From Xanthomonas fragariae (GTDB taxonomy: Bacteria; Pseudomonadota; Gammaproteobacteria; Xanthomonadales; Xanthomonadaceae), in NCBI RefSeq assembly GCF_900183975.1, contig NZ_LT853882.1, positions 2,349,501 to 2,413,500 on the forward strand: a DNA stretch of 64,000 bases, written 5' to 3'. The first letter of the stretch is position 1. Every line of letters begins with the position of its first letter. A program made the position numbers and the translations under genes. The notes below the pieces were generated by a model. The model worked only from the letters and a program-made list of their open reading frames with translations. It was not told where the DNA came from and searched no databases. Of the stretch, positions 9,778-18,591 are shown in pieces.

Positions 9778-10302
9778 GTGGCAGCGGCCGAAAAATCCAG
9801 AAGTACCGAAGACAAAGACGACAAAGGCGAGAAGAAGAAGGGCGGCAAGAAGCTTCTGCTAATCGCAATTGCGGTAGTGGTGCTAGCGGCCGCTGGCGGC
9901 GGCGCCTGGTTCTTCTTCGGCCACAAGGACGATGAAAAAGGCGGTAAGCACGCTGCACCCAAGGTCGCCGACGTGCCAAAACCCGCCCAGTACTTCCCGA
10001 TGGACCCGGCGATCGTGGTCAACCTGGCCGATCCCGGCGACGGCCCGCAGTACCTGCAGGTCGAAGTGCAACTGGTCACCCGCGACTCGGAAGAACTCAA
10101 GCTCATCACCGAAAACGCCCCGGCCATCCGCGCACATCTGCTGATGTTGCTGTCGCAGACCAAGGCCACCGACGTGGCCGACGTGGCCGGCAAGCAGAAG
10201 CTGCAAAAGGCCGCGCTGGTCGAAACGCAGAAGGTCATGACCAGCGAGACCGGCAAGAAGTGCGTCGAAGAATTGTTGTTCACCAGTTTCGTTACTCAGT
10301 AA
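9778..10302 (+). CDS. fliL: Flagellar basal body-associated protein FliL
   Basis: The 174-residue protein starts at GTG 9778, placed downstream of the sigma-54 promoter with a GGAG ribosome site. A lysine-rich cytoplasmic stretch is followed by one transmembrane helix (KLLLIAIAVVVLAAAGGGAWFFFG, near residues 24-47) and a periplasmic FliL domain (FPMDPAIVVNL, ending VEELLFTSFVTQ). FliL surrounds the stator at the motor and supports torque. It is the first gene of the fliLMNOP unit. Confidence 0.94.
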   Translation: MAAAEKSRSTEDKDDKGEKKKGGKKLLLIAIAVVVLAAAGGGAWFFFGHKDDEKGGKHAAPKVADVPKPAQYFPMDPAIVVNLADPGDGPQYLQVEVQLVTRDSEELKLITENAPAIRAHLLMLLSQTKATDVADVAGKQKLQKAALVETQKVMTSETGKKCVEELLFTSFVTQ

Positions 10303-10312
10303 GGCCTGCCCC

Positions 10313-11326
10313 ATGAGCGTCAGTGATCTGCTTTCCCAGGACGAGATCGATGCGCTGCTGCACGGCGTCGATTCGGGCGTGGTCAACACCGAGCCGGAGG
10401 CCCTGCCCGGCGAGGCCCGCCAATACGACCTGTCCAGCCAGGACCGTATCATCCGTGGCCGCATGCCGACCCTTGAGATGGTCAACGAGCGCTTCGCGCG
10501 GCTGTGGCGCATTGGCCTGTTCAATCTGATCCGGCGCTCGGCCGACCTTTCGGTGCGCGGCATCGACTTGATCAAGTTCAACGAGTACATGCACTCGCTG
10601 TACGTGCCGACCAACCTCAACCTGATCCGCTTCAAACCACTACGCGGCACCGGCCTGATCGTGTTCGAACCCACGCTGGTGTTCACCGTAGTCGACAACT
10701 TCTTCGGCGGCGATGGCCGTTATCACACCCGTATCGAAGGTCGCGAATTCACCGCCACCGAGATGCGCGTGGTCCAGCTGATGCTCAAGCAGACCTTCGC
10801 CGACTTGAAGGAAGCCTGGGCGCCGGTGATGGAAGTGGACTTTGAGTACATCAACTCGGAGATCAACCCGCACTTCGCCAACATCGTCACTCCGCGCGAG
10901 TACGTGGTGGTGTGCCGTTTCCATGTGGAATTAGAAGGCGGCGGCGGCGAGATCCACATCACCCTGCCGTATTCGATGCTGGAGCCGATCCGCGAATTGC
11001 TCGATGCCGGCATCCAGAGCGACCGCAACGACCGCGACGATACCTGGAACGTGATGCTGCGCGAGCAACTGGATACCGCCGAGGTGACCCTGTCCAGCGT
11101 GCTGGCCAGCAAGCGCATGAGTCTGCGTCAGCTCACCGGTTTGAAGGTCGGCGACATCCTGCCAATCGACCTGCCCGCCCAGGTGCCGCTGTGCGTGGAA
11201 GAAATTCCGTTATTCACCGGCGAATTCGGCGTTTCCAATGGCAACAACGCCGTCAAGATCACCGCGGTACGCCCGCCTGGCGTGCAAGCCCCGCGCGCCG
11301 TTCCATCCCAGGACCCTAGCAAATGA
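10313..11326 (+). CDS. fliM: Flagellar motor switch protein FliM
   Basis: The 337-residue protein opens with the CheY-P binding segment MSVSDLLSQDEIDALLHGVD. The CheC-like middle domain contains GTGLIVFEPTLVFTVVDNFFGGDGR and the C-terminal SpoA domain SVLASKRMSLRQLTGLKVGD. FliM forms the C ring with FliN and FliG and receives the chemotaxis signal. It overlaps fliN by 4 bp. Confidence 0.98.
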   Translation: MSVSDLLSQDEIDALLHGVDSGVVNTEPEALPGEARQYDLSSQDRIIRGRMPTLEMVNERFARLWRIGLFNLIRRSADLSVRGIDLIKFNEYMHSLYVPTNLNLIRFKPLRGTGLIVFEPTLVFTVVDNFFGGDGRYHTRIEGREFTATEMRVVQLMLKQTFADLKEAWAPVMEVDFEYINSEINPHFANIVTPREYVVVCRFHVELEGGGGEIHITLPYSMLEPIRELLDAGIQSDRNDRDDTWNVMLREQLDTAEVTLSSVLASKRMSLRQLTGLKVGDILPIDLPAQVPLCVEEIPLFTGEFGVSNGNNAVKITAVRPPGVQAPRAVPSQDPSK

Positions 11327-11661
11327 TCAATTCCGACATCCTCAATGCCGCGCCCGCCACCTTCGAAAGCCTGCAGGCCGAGCGCGACCTGAATGCCACC
11401 GACCTCAATCTGGACGTGATCCTGGACGTACCGGTGACCTTGTCACTGGAAGTGGGCCGTGCGCGCATCCCGATCCGCAACCTGCTGCAGCTCAACCAGG
11501 GCTCGGTGGTGGAACTGGAACGCGGCGCTGGCGAACCGCTGGACGTGTACGTCAACGGCACCCTGATCGCGCATGGCGAAGTGGTGGTCATCAACGACCG
11601 CTTCGGCATCCGCCTGACCGACGTGGTCAGCCCCAGCGAACGGATCCGGAGGCTGCGGTGA
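11323..11661 (+). CDS. fliN: Flagellar motor switch protein FliN
   Basis: The 112-residue protein consists of an SpoA domain with the FliN signature (DVPVTLSLEVGRARIPIRNL, LNQGSVVELERGAGEPLDVY, ending VVSPSERIRRL). It builds the lower C ring with FliM and docks FliH. Both ends overlap its neighbours (ATGA, GTGA). Confidence 0.97.
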   Translation: MINSDILNAAPATFESLQAERDLNATDLNLDVILDVPVTLSLEVGRARIPIRNLLQLNQGSVVELERGAGEPLDVYVNGTLIAHGEVVVINDRFGIRLTDVVSPSERIRRLR

Positions 11662-12065
11662 TCGGCCTGCTGGCCACCGCCGCGCCGGCCGCAGCCAAGG
11701 CTACCCAGGTCGGCGCGCAGGCACCGGCCTCGCCCGGCCTGTTTGGCGCAGTCTTTGCACTGTTGTTCGTGCTCGCGCTGATCGTTGGCCTGGGTTGGTT
11801 GCTCAAACGCATGCCCGGCAGCGGTTTGCGCAGCAGGGAGGGCTTGCGTGTGGTGACCAGCCTGGCGGTCGGTGCCAAGGAGCGCGTGGTAGTGGTGGAA
11901 GTGAACGGCCAGCAGTTGTTGCTCGGGGTTACCGCCGGCGGCATCAGCACCTTGCACACCCTGCCCGAACCGCTCCCGCCCACGCCGGTTCCCAGCCTGC
12001 CCAATTTCAAGCAACTCCCCAATTTCGCCCAGCTGCTCGCAAAGAAGCTCCGCAAGGACCTGTGA
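11658..12065 (+). CDS. fliO: Flagellar export gate assembly protein FliO
   Basis: The protein is 135 residues from GTG 11658, which overlaps the fliN stop. One transmembrane helix (LFGAVFALLFVLALIVGLGWLLKRM) is followed by a cytoplasmic FliO domain (LRVVTSLAVGAKERVVVVEV, QQLLLGVT). FliO helps assemble the FliP ring of the export gate. The open frame extends upstream as the shadow of fliN. Confidence 0.92.
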   Translation: MIGLLATAAPAAAKATQVGAQAPASPGLFGAVFALLFVLALIVGLGWLLKRMPGSGLRSREGLRVVTSLAVGAKERVVVVEVNGQQLLLGVTAGGISTLHTLPEPLPPTPVPSLPNFKQLPNFAQLLAKKLRKDL

Positions 12066-12066
12066 A

Positions 12067-12900
12067 ATGTTCAGTTTCTGGAATCGCTTGGGGCGCAGCA
12101 TGCGCCTGGTATCGATAGTGCTGGTGATGAGCTGCCCGCTGTTGGCGGCCGCCGCACCCGCCGCCGTGCCGGCGATGGCCCAGGCCGCTGCACCCGCTGC
12201 CGCTCCGGCCGGTTCCAACCAGTTGCCGTCATTGCCGACTGTGAGCGTTGGCCGCATCGGCGACCAACCGGTGAGCCTGCCGCTGCAGACCTTGCTGCTG
12301 ATGACGGCCATTACCCTGCTGCCCTCGATGCTGCTGGTGCTGACCGCCTTCACCCGTATCACCATTGTGCTGGGCCTGCTGCGCCAGGCGCTAGGCACCG
12401 GGCAGACCCCGTCCAATCAGGTGCTGCTGGGCTTGTCGATGTTCTTGACCGGGCTGGTGATGATGCCGGTGTGGCAAAAGATGTGGGGCGCCGGCCTGTC
12501 GCCGTACCTCAACAACCAGATTGACTTCCAGACCGCCTGGACGCTGACCACGCAGCCGTTGCGCGCCTTCATGCTGGCGCAGATCCGCGAGACCGATCTG
12601 ATGACCTTCGCGGGCATGGCCGGCGATGGCAAATACGCGGGCCCGGACGCGGTGCCGTTCCCGGTGTTGGTGGCCTCGTTTGTGACCAGCGAGTTGAAGA
12701 CGGCGTTCGAGATAGGTTTTTTGATCTTCATTCCGTTCGTAATCATCGATTTGGTGGTGGCCAGCGTATTGATGTCGATGGGCATGATGATGCTGTCGCC
12801 GATGTTGATCTCGGCGCCTTTCAAGATTCTGCTATTCATCCTGGTGGATGGATGGGTGTTGGTGGTGGGGACATTGGCAGCAAGTTTTAACGCGTCGTAG
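12067..12900 (+). CDS. fliP: Flagellar export gate protein FliP
   Basis: The 277-residue protein has an N-terminal signal-like segment (MRLVSIVLVMSCPLLAAAAP), a low-complexity Ala/Pro spacer, and the FliP core with several membrane helices (LLLMTAITLLPSMLLVLTAF, RITIVLGLLRQALGTGQTP, FLIFIPFVIIDLVVASVLMS, MGMMMLSPMLISAPFKILLF). FliP forms the pentameric core of the export gate with FliQ and FliR. It starts 1 bp after fliO. Confidence 0.97.
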   Translation: MFSFWNRLGRSMRLVSIVLVMSCPLLAAAAPAAVPAMAQAAAPAAAPAGSNQLPSLPTVSVGRIGDQPVSLPLQTLLLMTAITLLPSMLLVLTAFTRITIVLGLLRQALGTGQTPSNQVLLGLSMFLTGLVMMPVWQKMWGAGLSPYLNNQIDFQTAWTLTTQPLRAFMLAQIRETDLMTFAGMAGDGKYAGPDAVPFPVLVASFVTSELKTAFEIGFLIFIPFVIIDLVVASVLMSMGMMMLSPMLISAPFKILLFILVDGWVLVVGTLAASFNAS

Positions 12901-13038
12901 TCGCAGGGCGAGGCTTTCGCTCTTGCTGATGATCGGCCCTGCCCATTGTTCTGGCTGTGGCCGACTCAAGTTCCAAGTGCAACACCATAGATATACCCAA
13001 CGAACTCCCGATTCCAGCTCCCCCCACACACCCTCCTT

Positions 13039-13054
13039 TGGCATTCCACTTGCA
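13039..13054 (+). promoter_or_regulatory. Sigma-54 promoter of fliQ
   Basis: TGGCATTCCACTTGCA differs from TGGCAC-N5-TTGCA at one base and keeps the GG-N10-GC spacing. It lies 12 bp before the fliQ ATG, within a 166-bp gap after fliP. Confidence 0.75.
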
Positions 13055-13066
13055 TCATCACTTCCC

Positions 13067-13336
13067 ATGAGCCCTGAAGTCGCCTTGACCGAATTGCGCG
13101 GTGGCCTGGTCACCGTGTTGTGGATTGCCGGACCGATGTTGCTGGCGGTGCTGATCGTCGGTGTCGTCATCGGTGTGGTGCAGGCCGCCACCCAGTTGAA
13201 CGAGCCGACCATCGCCTTCGTGGCCAAGGCGGTCGCGTTGACGGCTACCTTGTTTGCTACCGGCAGCATGCTGCTGGGGCATTTGGTGGAGTTCACCATT
13301 GCGCTGTTTCAGCGCATTCCGCATCTGATCGGTTAG
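13067..13336 (+). CDS. fliQ: Flagellar export gate protein FliQ
   Basis: The 89-residue protein has two transmembrane helices (LWIAGPMLLAVLIVGVVIGV and ALTATLFATGSMLLGHLVEF) joined by the conserved QAATQLNEPTIAFVAK motif, the standard FliQ length and layout. The ATG at 13067 is preferred to upstream starts because the sigma-54 promoter lies at 13039-13054. With that promoter, fliQ and fliR can be expressed apart from fliLMNOP. Confidence 0.97.
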   Translation: MSPEVALTELRGGLVTVLWIAGPMLLAVLIVGVVIGVVQAATQLNEPTIAFVAKAVALTATLFATGSMLLGHLVEFTIALFQRIPHLIG

Positions 13337-13349
13337 CGGGATAGCGCGG

Positions 13350-14141
13350 ATGGATGCTGCAACCCAGATGGTGATCGATGGCCAGCGCGCATTTGCGATG
13401 GTCGGGGCAATCATGTGGACGATGCTGCGGACCGGTGCGTTGCTGACCGCGATGCCGTTGATAGGCACGCGCGCGGTGCCGGGGCGAGTGCGGGTAATGC
13501 TGGCCGGGACCTTGGCAATGGTGCTAGCGCCGATTCTGCCGCCGGTGCCGCAGTGGGATGGGTTCACCGCACAGGCGGTGCTGAGCGTCGCGCGCGAGCT
13601 GGCAGTTGGGGCCAGCATGGGCTTCATGTTGAAGTTGATATTCGAGGCCGGAGCGCTGGCGGGCGAGCTGGCGTCCCAGTCCACCGGTCTATCGTTTGCG
13701 CAGATGTCCGACCCCCTGCGTGGGGTAACGTCGGGTGTGATCGCGCAGTGGTTCTATATCGGGTTCGGGATGCTGTTCTTCGCGGCCAATGGGCATCTGG
13801 CAGTCATCGCCTTATTGGTGGACAGCTATAAGGCCTTGCCAATCGGCACTGCGGTGCCGAATGCGGCCGCATTCGCCGAAGTGGCGCCTACGCTGTTCCT
13901 GCAGATCCTGCGCGGCGGTCTGACCCTCGTGTTGCCGATGATGGTGGCGATGTTGGCGGTCAACTTGGCCCTTGGCGTCTTGGCCAAGGCGGCGCCGGCC
14001 TTGAACCCCGTACAGTTGGGCTTGCCGCTGACGGTATTGCTGGGGCTGTTTCTGCTATTCAGTTTCGCCAGCGAATTCGCGCCGCCCGTGCAGCGCATGT
14101 TCGATACCGCATTCGATGCCGCCAGAAAATTGACTGGCTGA
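13350..14141 (+). CDS. fliR: Flagellar export gate protein FliR
   Basis: The 263-residue multi-pass membrane protein has FliR landmarks (LRTGALLTAMPLIGTRAVPG near the N-terminus, ELAVGASMGFMLKLIFEAG, ASQSTGLSFAQMSDP, and the hydrophobic C-terminal FFAANGHLAVIALLVDSY and GLPLTVLLGLFLLFSF stretches). FliR joins FliP5 and FliQ4 to form the export channel. It is the last gene before a decayed GGDEF gene. Confidence 0.96.
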   Translation: MDAATQMVIDGQRAFAMVGAIMWTMLRTGALLTAMPLIGTRAVPGRVRVMLAGTLAMVLAPILPPVPQWDGFTAQAVLSVARELAVGASMGFMLKLIFEAGALAGELASQSTGLSFAQMSDPLRGVTSGVIAQWFYIGFGMLFFAANGHLAVIALLVDSYKALPIGTAVPNAAAFAEVAPTLFLQILRGGLTLVLPMMVAMLAVNLALGVLAKAAPALNPVQLGLPLTVLLGLFLLFSFASEFAPPVQRMFDTAFDAARKLTG

Positions 14142-14209
14142 CAATGTCTGACAACGTGTGAGATAGAACGAATCAGCAACCGAAGTACCGCGTGTGGCTT
14201 GCCCTTCCA

Positions 14210-14935
14210 ACGTCGCAGCAGCCCGATCGCCCGTTTCGGCGTCGAACCTGTGCCGCCGTGATGGCGCGGCGTGCCGGCCATCTTGGGGTGTGCGCTGCTC
14301 GCCATAGTGACGGTGATCGCGCTGCTGCACTTGCGCACGCGCAAATTGCTGGCGCGCAAGCGCGAGCTGGAGCAACTGGTGGCCGGGCGAACTGCCGAAC
14401 TGGAGCAAGACAAGCGCGATCTGGAAGCGGCGCGCGCCGAACTGTCGTTCAAGGCCATCACGACGAGCTCACCGGGCTGCTCAATCGCATCGGCATGCTC
14501 GCCGCGCTGCGCGACTTGCTGCTGCACGCCAATGCGACGGCACCGCCGTTGGCGGTGGTGTTGACCGATCTGGACCACTTCAAGCTGGTCAGGGACCAAC
14601 ACGGCCATCTGGCCGGCGACGCTGTGCTAGCCGAGGTCAGTCGCCGCCTGGATATGTTGGTGCGCGGCGACGACCTCATCGGCCGCTACGGCGGCGAAGA
14701 GTTGCTCGCGTTGCTGCCCGGATTGACGACCGAGGCCACGCACCGATTGGAAGCGCTTCATCGCGGCATCTGCGGCAATTACCCAATCGATGGCGACGTA
14801 TTGCCGGTGACCTGTTCGATAGGCGTGACCTGGTATCGACCCGGCGAAACACTGGAGCAGCAACTGACGCGTGCCGGTACCGCGCTGTATTGCGCTCGAT
14901 ATTCTGCCAAACCATTGAGCCGGAAGATCGCACGT
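14210..14935 (+). pseudogene. Decayed membrane-anchored GGDEF (diguanylate cyclase) gene
   Basis: This is a broken relative of the 3' part of the gene at 15321-18242. A segment matching the end of its propeller/Y_Y_Y region reads VEPVPP, a TGA where the paralogue has Trp, then WRGVPAILGCALLAIV (membrane helix) and a coiled coil (KRELEQLVAGRTAELEQDK). A one-base loss near 14458 shifts the frame, after which the GGDEF domain continues (DELTGLLNRIGMLAALRDLL, DLDHFKLVRDQHGHLAGDAV, GRYGGEELLALLPG). The 3' end also departs from the family after ALYCARYSA. The propeller part is absent, so this is a truncated duplicate with at least two inactivating changes. Confidence 0.85.
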
Positions 14936-15320
14936 GGTGAAAGCGCGGCAGATAACGCTGCCATCGGCAATCGTCTGGGCGTAAACCGCGCATGCAATTC
15001 CAAATGCAGATTTCCAGCCGGCGCAGTGCATCAAGATCGCACATGCTCGACCATCACGCCGACGGTTTTGAAACGCGCTTCAACCAATCCACGTGACCAA
15101 TACCTCAGCAGCGACACGACGCAATCGAGCATTGCTGCATCGAGACGGCCGCGCTCGCTAAGCACTACGCCACCCAATTGGCATAAGCATTAAAGAAACT
15201 CGCGTGAACAGCCGCTAGTCGATTCAACGCGGTCTGCTAGGGGGCCGCCGGTGGCAAGCGTAAGACACCGCGCGAGGGGCGCGGACTGTACGTGCCGATG
15301 CATGGGAGATCGCAACGCCT
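14936..15320. other. Gene-free stretch after the GGDEF pseudogene
   Basis: I see no credible coding sequence, only the degraded tail of the pseudogene and the leader of the next gene. No promoter with a recognisable consensus was found. Confidence 0.4.
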
Positions 15321-18242
15321 GTGGGGTTTCACTACCGCCAGTGGAGGTCGTCGAGCCGGCGCACACCGTTTGCCGCGGTGTTGCTGCTGGCGTTGCTGTC
15401 GTTCGCCGATCTGGCTGGCGCGCAGAGCGCGAGCATTCGTCGCTACGCCCACGACCAAGGGCTGCTCGGGCTAGCCGGTACCTGCCTGCTGCAGACCCGC
15501 GCCACTTTGCTGTGGGTCTGCACCGAAAGCGGGCTGTATCGCTACAACGGGCATATTTTTCAGCAGGTGACGTTGGATTGCCTGCGCAACGAGCCGATCA
15601 ATGCGATGACCGAAACTGCCAATGGGCGGCTGTGGGTTGCCGGCTTCCAGGCACTGTTCGTCGGCAACGAACACGGCTTTCGCAAACTGGCGCCCGATGA
15701 GGCCGAGCATCTGCACGAAGGTCTGCTGCTGGCCAGCCTTTCATGGGGCACAGTGCTGGCCAACGGCGGCACGCTGGAAGAACTGCGCGCACGCGCCAAT
15801 GGCCGCTGGCATAGCGAACCCTTGCTCGACACCGCCACCCGGGTGCGCGTTCCCGAGCTGTCGCGGGTACTGAGCTTGTCGGTGGAAGGCGACACGCTGT
15901 GGGTGGGCTGTGCGCGCAAGCTTTGCGCCATCGATGCGCAGCGCAAGGTGCAGGTCTACGGGCCAGAGCAAGGCGTGCCGGAAGACCGCTGGCACAGCGT
16001 CTTGCGCGACCACGACGGTGCGCTGTGGGTGCGCGGCACTGGCACCCTGCTCTATCGCGCGGCGGGCGCAACCAAGTTCAGTGTGCGGCCATTGCCGCTG
16101 CTGGATGGCAGCACGGTCGGGCGACCGGCGCCATTGGTGCTCGATCACGAAGGGCATGTGCTGGTGCGCCGCAACGACGGCCTGGCGCGCTGGGAAGATG
16201 GTCGATGGCGCAGTTTCGGTGCAGATAACGGCTTGCCACCCGGCAGCAGCGTCGCGATCGTGGTGGACCGGGATGGCGATCTTTGGATGACCGTCGACGG
16301 CGAAGGTCTGGTGCGCTGGGCCGGCTACGAATGGATCGAAAATTGGGACGCCTCGCAAGGCATGCCGGCCGCGCCGACCTGGTCGATCGCCCGCGACGCG
16401 CGCGGAGCGCTGCTGGTCGGCAACGAACACGGCATCGGTCGCCAGGCCAACCCCGGCGGGCGCTTTACCCCTGCTCTGCCGCAATCCGGCATCCAGATTG
16501 TGGGCATGGTGCGCAGCGCTGACGGTAGCCTGTGGACGCTCAGTTCGGCCGGATTCCTGCACCGCACCTGGCCGGATGGGCGCAGCGCCCAAATCGCCAA
16601 ACTGCCGCACACCGGGCTGCGTTTGCTTAGCGATCGTCAGGGGCGGTTGTGGATGCTCAGTGACGGCGGCTTGTTCGTGATCGAACGTCCGCTGGAAAGC
16701 GGCACGCTGCAAGCGGTGGTCGACATGCCGGCAATCACCTACACCGATATTCAACAGACCGCCGACGGCACGCTATGGGTGTCCAGCGCCAACGGCCTGT
16801 TTCGTCTGCAGGGTGCGCGCTGGTCGAAGGTCAAGGTCAAGGTCAACGGCAGTGCGTCCGAGCCGTGGATCAGCAAATTCCACATCAGCGACAGCGGCCA
16901 GGTGTGGCTGGCGTTTTATCGCCCCGGGCTGTGGCAAGGCATGTTGCTGAACGACGGCCTGGATCTGCATCAGATCAACGACGAGGCGCTGCGCGATGTC
17001 GTGGTGTACCTGCTGCGCGGCGACAGCGTCGGCCGGGTCTGGGTTGGTCATGCGCGTGGCGTGGAGGTCTACGACGGCGAACGCTGGGCGCATCTGTCGC
17101 AGTCGCAAGGGCTGGTCTGGGATGACGTGTCCGATGCCGCGTTTGCAGAAGACCCGGATGGTTCGGTGTGGATCGGGACCGCACGCGGGGTGAGTCATCT
17201 GCGCGATCCGGCGCGCTTGTTCGACGAGCGCAAGCCCAGCGTACGCATCGATAGTGTCAGCCGCGGCGGCGTGCCGGTGCAGCGCGGGCAACTGCTCGGC
17301 TGGAGTGACAAACCGCTGCATATCGCGCTGTCGACGATGGCAGTCTACGACGACCCCAGCCGGCTGACGGTGCGCTATCGCCTGCTCGGTCTGCACGACG
17401 AATGGATTCAGAGCGATGATCTGTCGATCGACCAATCGCCACTGCCGTCCGGGCATTTCCGCCTGCAGGTGCAGGTGCTGGATCGGTATCTACGCACCGC
17501 CTCGCCGATCGCCGATCTGCCGTTTGCGGTGGCGCCGTTGTGGTGGCGCAGCCCGCCGGCATTCGCGCTGTATCTGCTGATCGGTAGCGGACTGCTGGCT
17601 GGATTATGGCGCTGGCGGCACCGCCAGCTGGTCGCGCGCGAACGCATGCTTGCCAAGCTGGTGGCCGAGCGCACCCATCAGCTGGAACGCGAAAAACACG
17701 AGCTGGAAAGCGCGCGTGCAGCTTTAGCGCTGAAGGCCAGCCACGATGCGCTGACCGGCCTGCTCAATCGCTCCGGCATCCTTGAAGCCATGGCCGACGC
17801 ACTGCAAGCCTGCGCGCACGGCGAGCATCCGCTGGCGGTGGTGTTGATCGATCTGGATCACTTCAAACTGATCAACGACGAACACGGACATCTGGCTGGC
17901 GACGCGGTACTGGCCAAGGTGGGCGCACGGCTGACTGCGTGCCTGCGCGATTCGGACAGAGTGGGCCGTTACGGCGGCGAGGAATTGCTGCTGTTGCTAC
18001 CCGGCATAACGCGCCAGAGCCAGCACCGGCTGCGCGCTATCCACGAGGCGATCAGTGTGGCTCCGTACGAGGTGGGCGCCGCGCATCCGTTGCAGGTGAC
18101 CTGTTCGATCGGCGTGTCCTGGTTCCGCATCGGCGATGTCGCTGCCACGCTGCTGGCGCGTGCGGACGAAGCGCTGTATCGGGCCAAGCGCTACGGACGC
18201 AATCGCATCGAACCGGAGGAGCCCGAATCGTCGGTGGCGTAA
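15321..18242 (+). CDS. Two-component-regulator-propeller sensor with GGDEF output (diguanylate cyclase)
   Basis: The 973-residue protein begins at GTG 15321 with an N-terminal signal segment (FAAVLLLALLSFADLAGAQS). About twelve reg_prop beta-propeller blades follow (recurrent DGxLWxGTxxGL-like units such as NGRLWVAGFQALFVGNEHGF and DGSVWIGTARGVSHL). Next come a Y_Y_Y-type domain near residues 645-735, one membrane helix (FALYLLIGSGLLAGLWRWRH), a coiled coil and a GGDEF domain. The active loop is GGEEL at residues 885-889, with an RxxD inhibitory site (RDSD) five residues before it. It probably makes c-di-GMP in response to a periplasmic signal. It lies between fliR and flhB, with a decayed partial copy upstream. 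Confidence 0.92.
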   Translation: MGFHYRQWRSSSRRTPFAAVLLLALLSFADLAGAQSASIRRYAHDQGLLGLAGTCLLQTRATLLWVCTESGLYRYNGHIFQQVTLDCLRNEPINAMTETANGRLWVAGFQALFVGNEHGFRKLAPDEAEHLHEGLLLASLSWGTVLANGGTLEELRARANGRWHSEPLLDTATRVRVPELSRVLSLSVEGDTLWVGCARKLCAIDAQRKVQVYGPEQGVPEDRWHSVLRDHDGALWVRGTGTLLYRAAGATKFSVRPLPLLDGSTVGRPAPLVLDHEGHVLVRRNDGLARWEDGRWRSFGADNGLPPGSSVAIVVDRDGDLWMTVDGEGLVRWAGYEWIENWDASQGMPAAPTWSIARDARGALLVGNEHGIGRQANPGGRFTPALPQSGIQIVGMVRSADGSLWTLSSAGFLHRTWPDGRSAQIAKLPHTGLRLLSDRQGRLWMLSDGGLFVIERPLESGTLQAVVDMPAITYTDIQQTADGTLWVSSANGLFRLQGARWSKVKVKVNGSASEPWISKFHISDSGQVWLAFYRPGLWQGMLLNDGLDLHQINDEALRDVVVYLLRGDSVGRVWVGHARGVEVYDGERWAHLSQSQGLVWDDVSDAAFAEDPDGSVWIGTARGVSHLRDPARLFDERKPSVRIDSVSRGGVPVQRGQLLGWSDKPLHIALSTMAVYDDPSRLTVRYRLLGLHDEWIQSDDLSIDQSPLPSGHFRLQVQVLDRYLRTASPIADLPFAVAPLWWRSPPAFALYLLIGSGLLAGLWRWRHRQLVARERMLAKLVAERTHQLEREKHELESARAALALKASHDALTGLLNRSGILEAMADALQACAHGEHPLAVVLIDLDHFKLINDEHGHLAGDAVLAKVGARLTACLRDSDRVGRYGGEELLLLLPGITRQSQHRLRAIHEAISVAPYEVGAAHPLQVTCSIGVSWFRIGDVAATLLARADEALYRAKRYGRNRIEPEEPESSVA

Positions 18243-18543
18243 GGCGCGCAAGCGACAGCAGACACGCGCGCCGGTGTTGCAGTGGCACAGCCGGGTATCG
18301 GCGACATCGACGCTGCATCGCGCGCAGCCATACTTCAACGGTCCTCGAGCGCGCGGCTATCTATGGGCCGGCCGCTGGAAGCCCGGTGCTTCATCGCAAC
18401 GGTGGTCGCCCAGCGCGACGGCCCGCGCCGCTTGGCGGGTTGAATCCGGTGATTGGTCAACACTCTTGACCGTTGAGCCGGCAAGTCGATCAGCCCACGC
18501 CCAACCGCGTGGAAATCACCCCAACAAGGTCATGTCGCCAGAC
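18243..18543. other. Gene-free stretch before the flhB promoter
   Basis: I see no credible gene. Short frames here lack coding character. The 3' end carries the flhB promoter. Confidence 0.4.
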
Positions 18544-18559
18544 TGGAACGCGGCTTGCA
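18544..18559 (+). promoter_or_regulatory. Sigma-54 promoter of flhB
   Basis: TGGAACGCGGCTTGCA differs from TGGCAC-N5-TTGCA at one base and keeps GG-N10-GC. It lies 32 bp upstream of the flhB ATG. Confidence 0.75.
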
Positions 18560-18591
18560 TTGGGCAGGGCTGACAAGTCACCGGCACCGTA

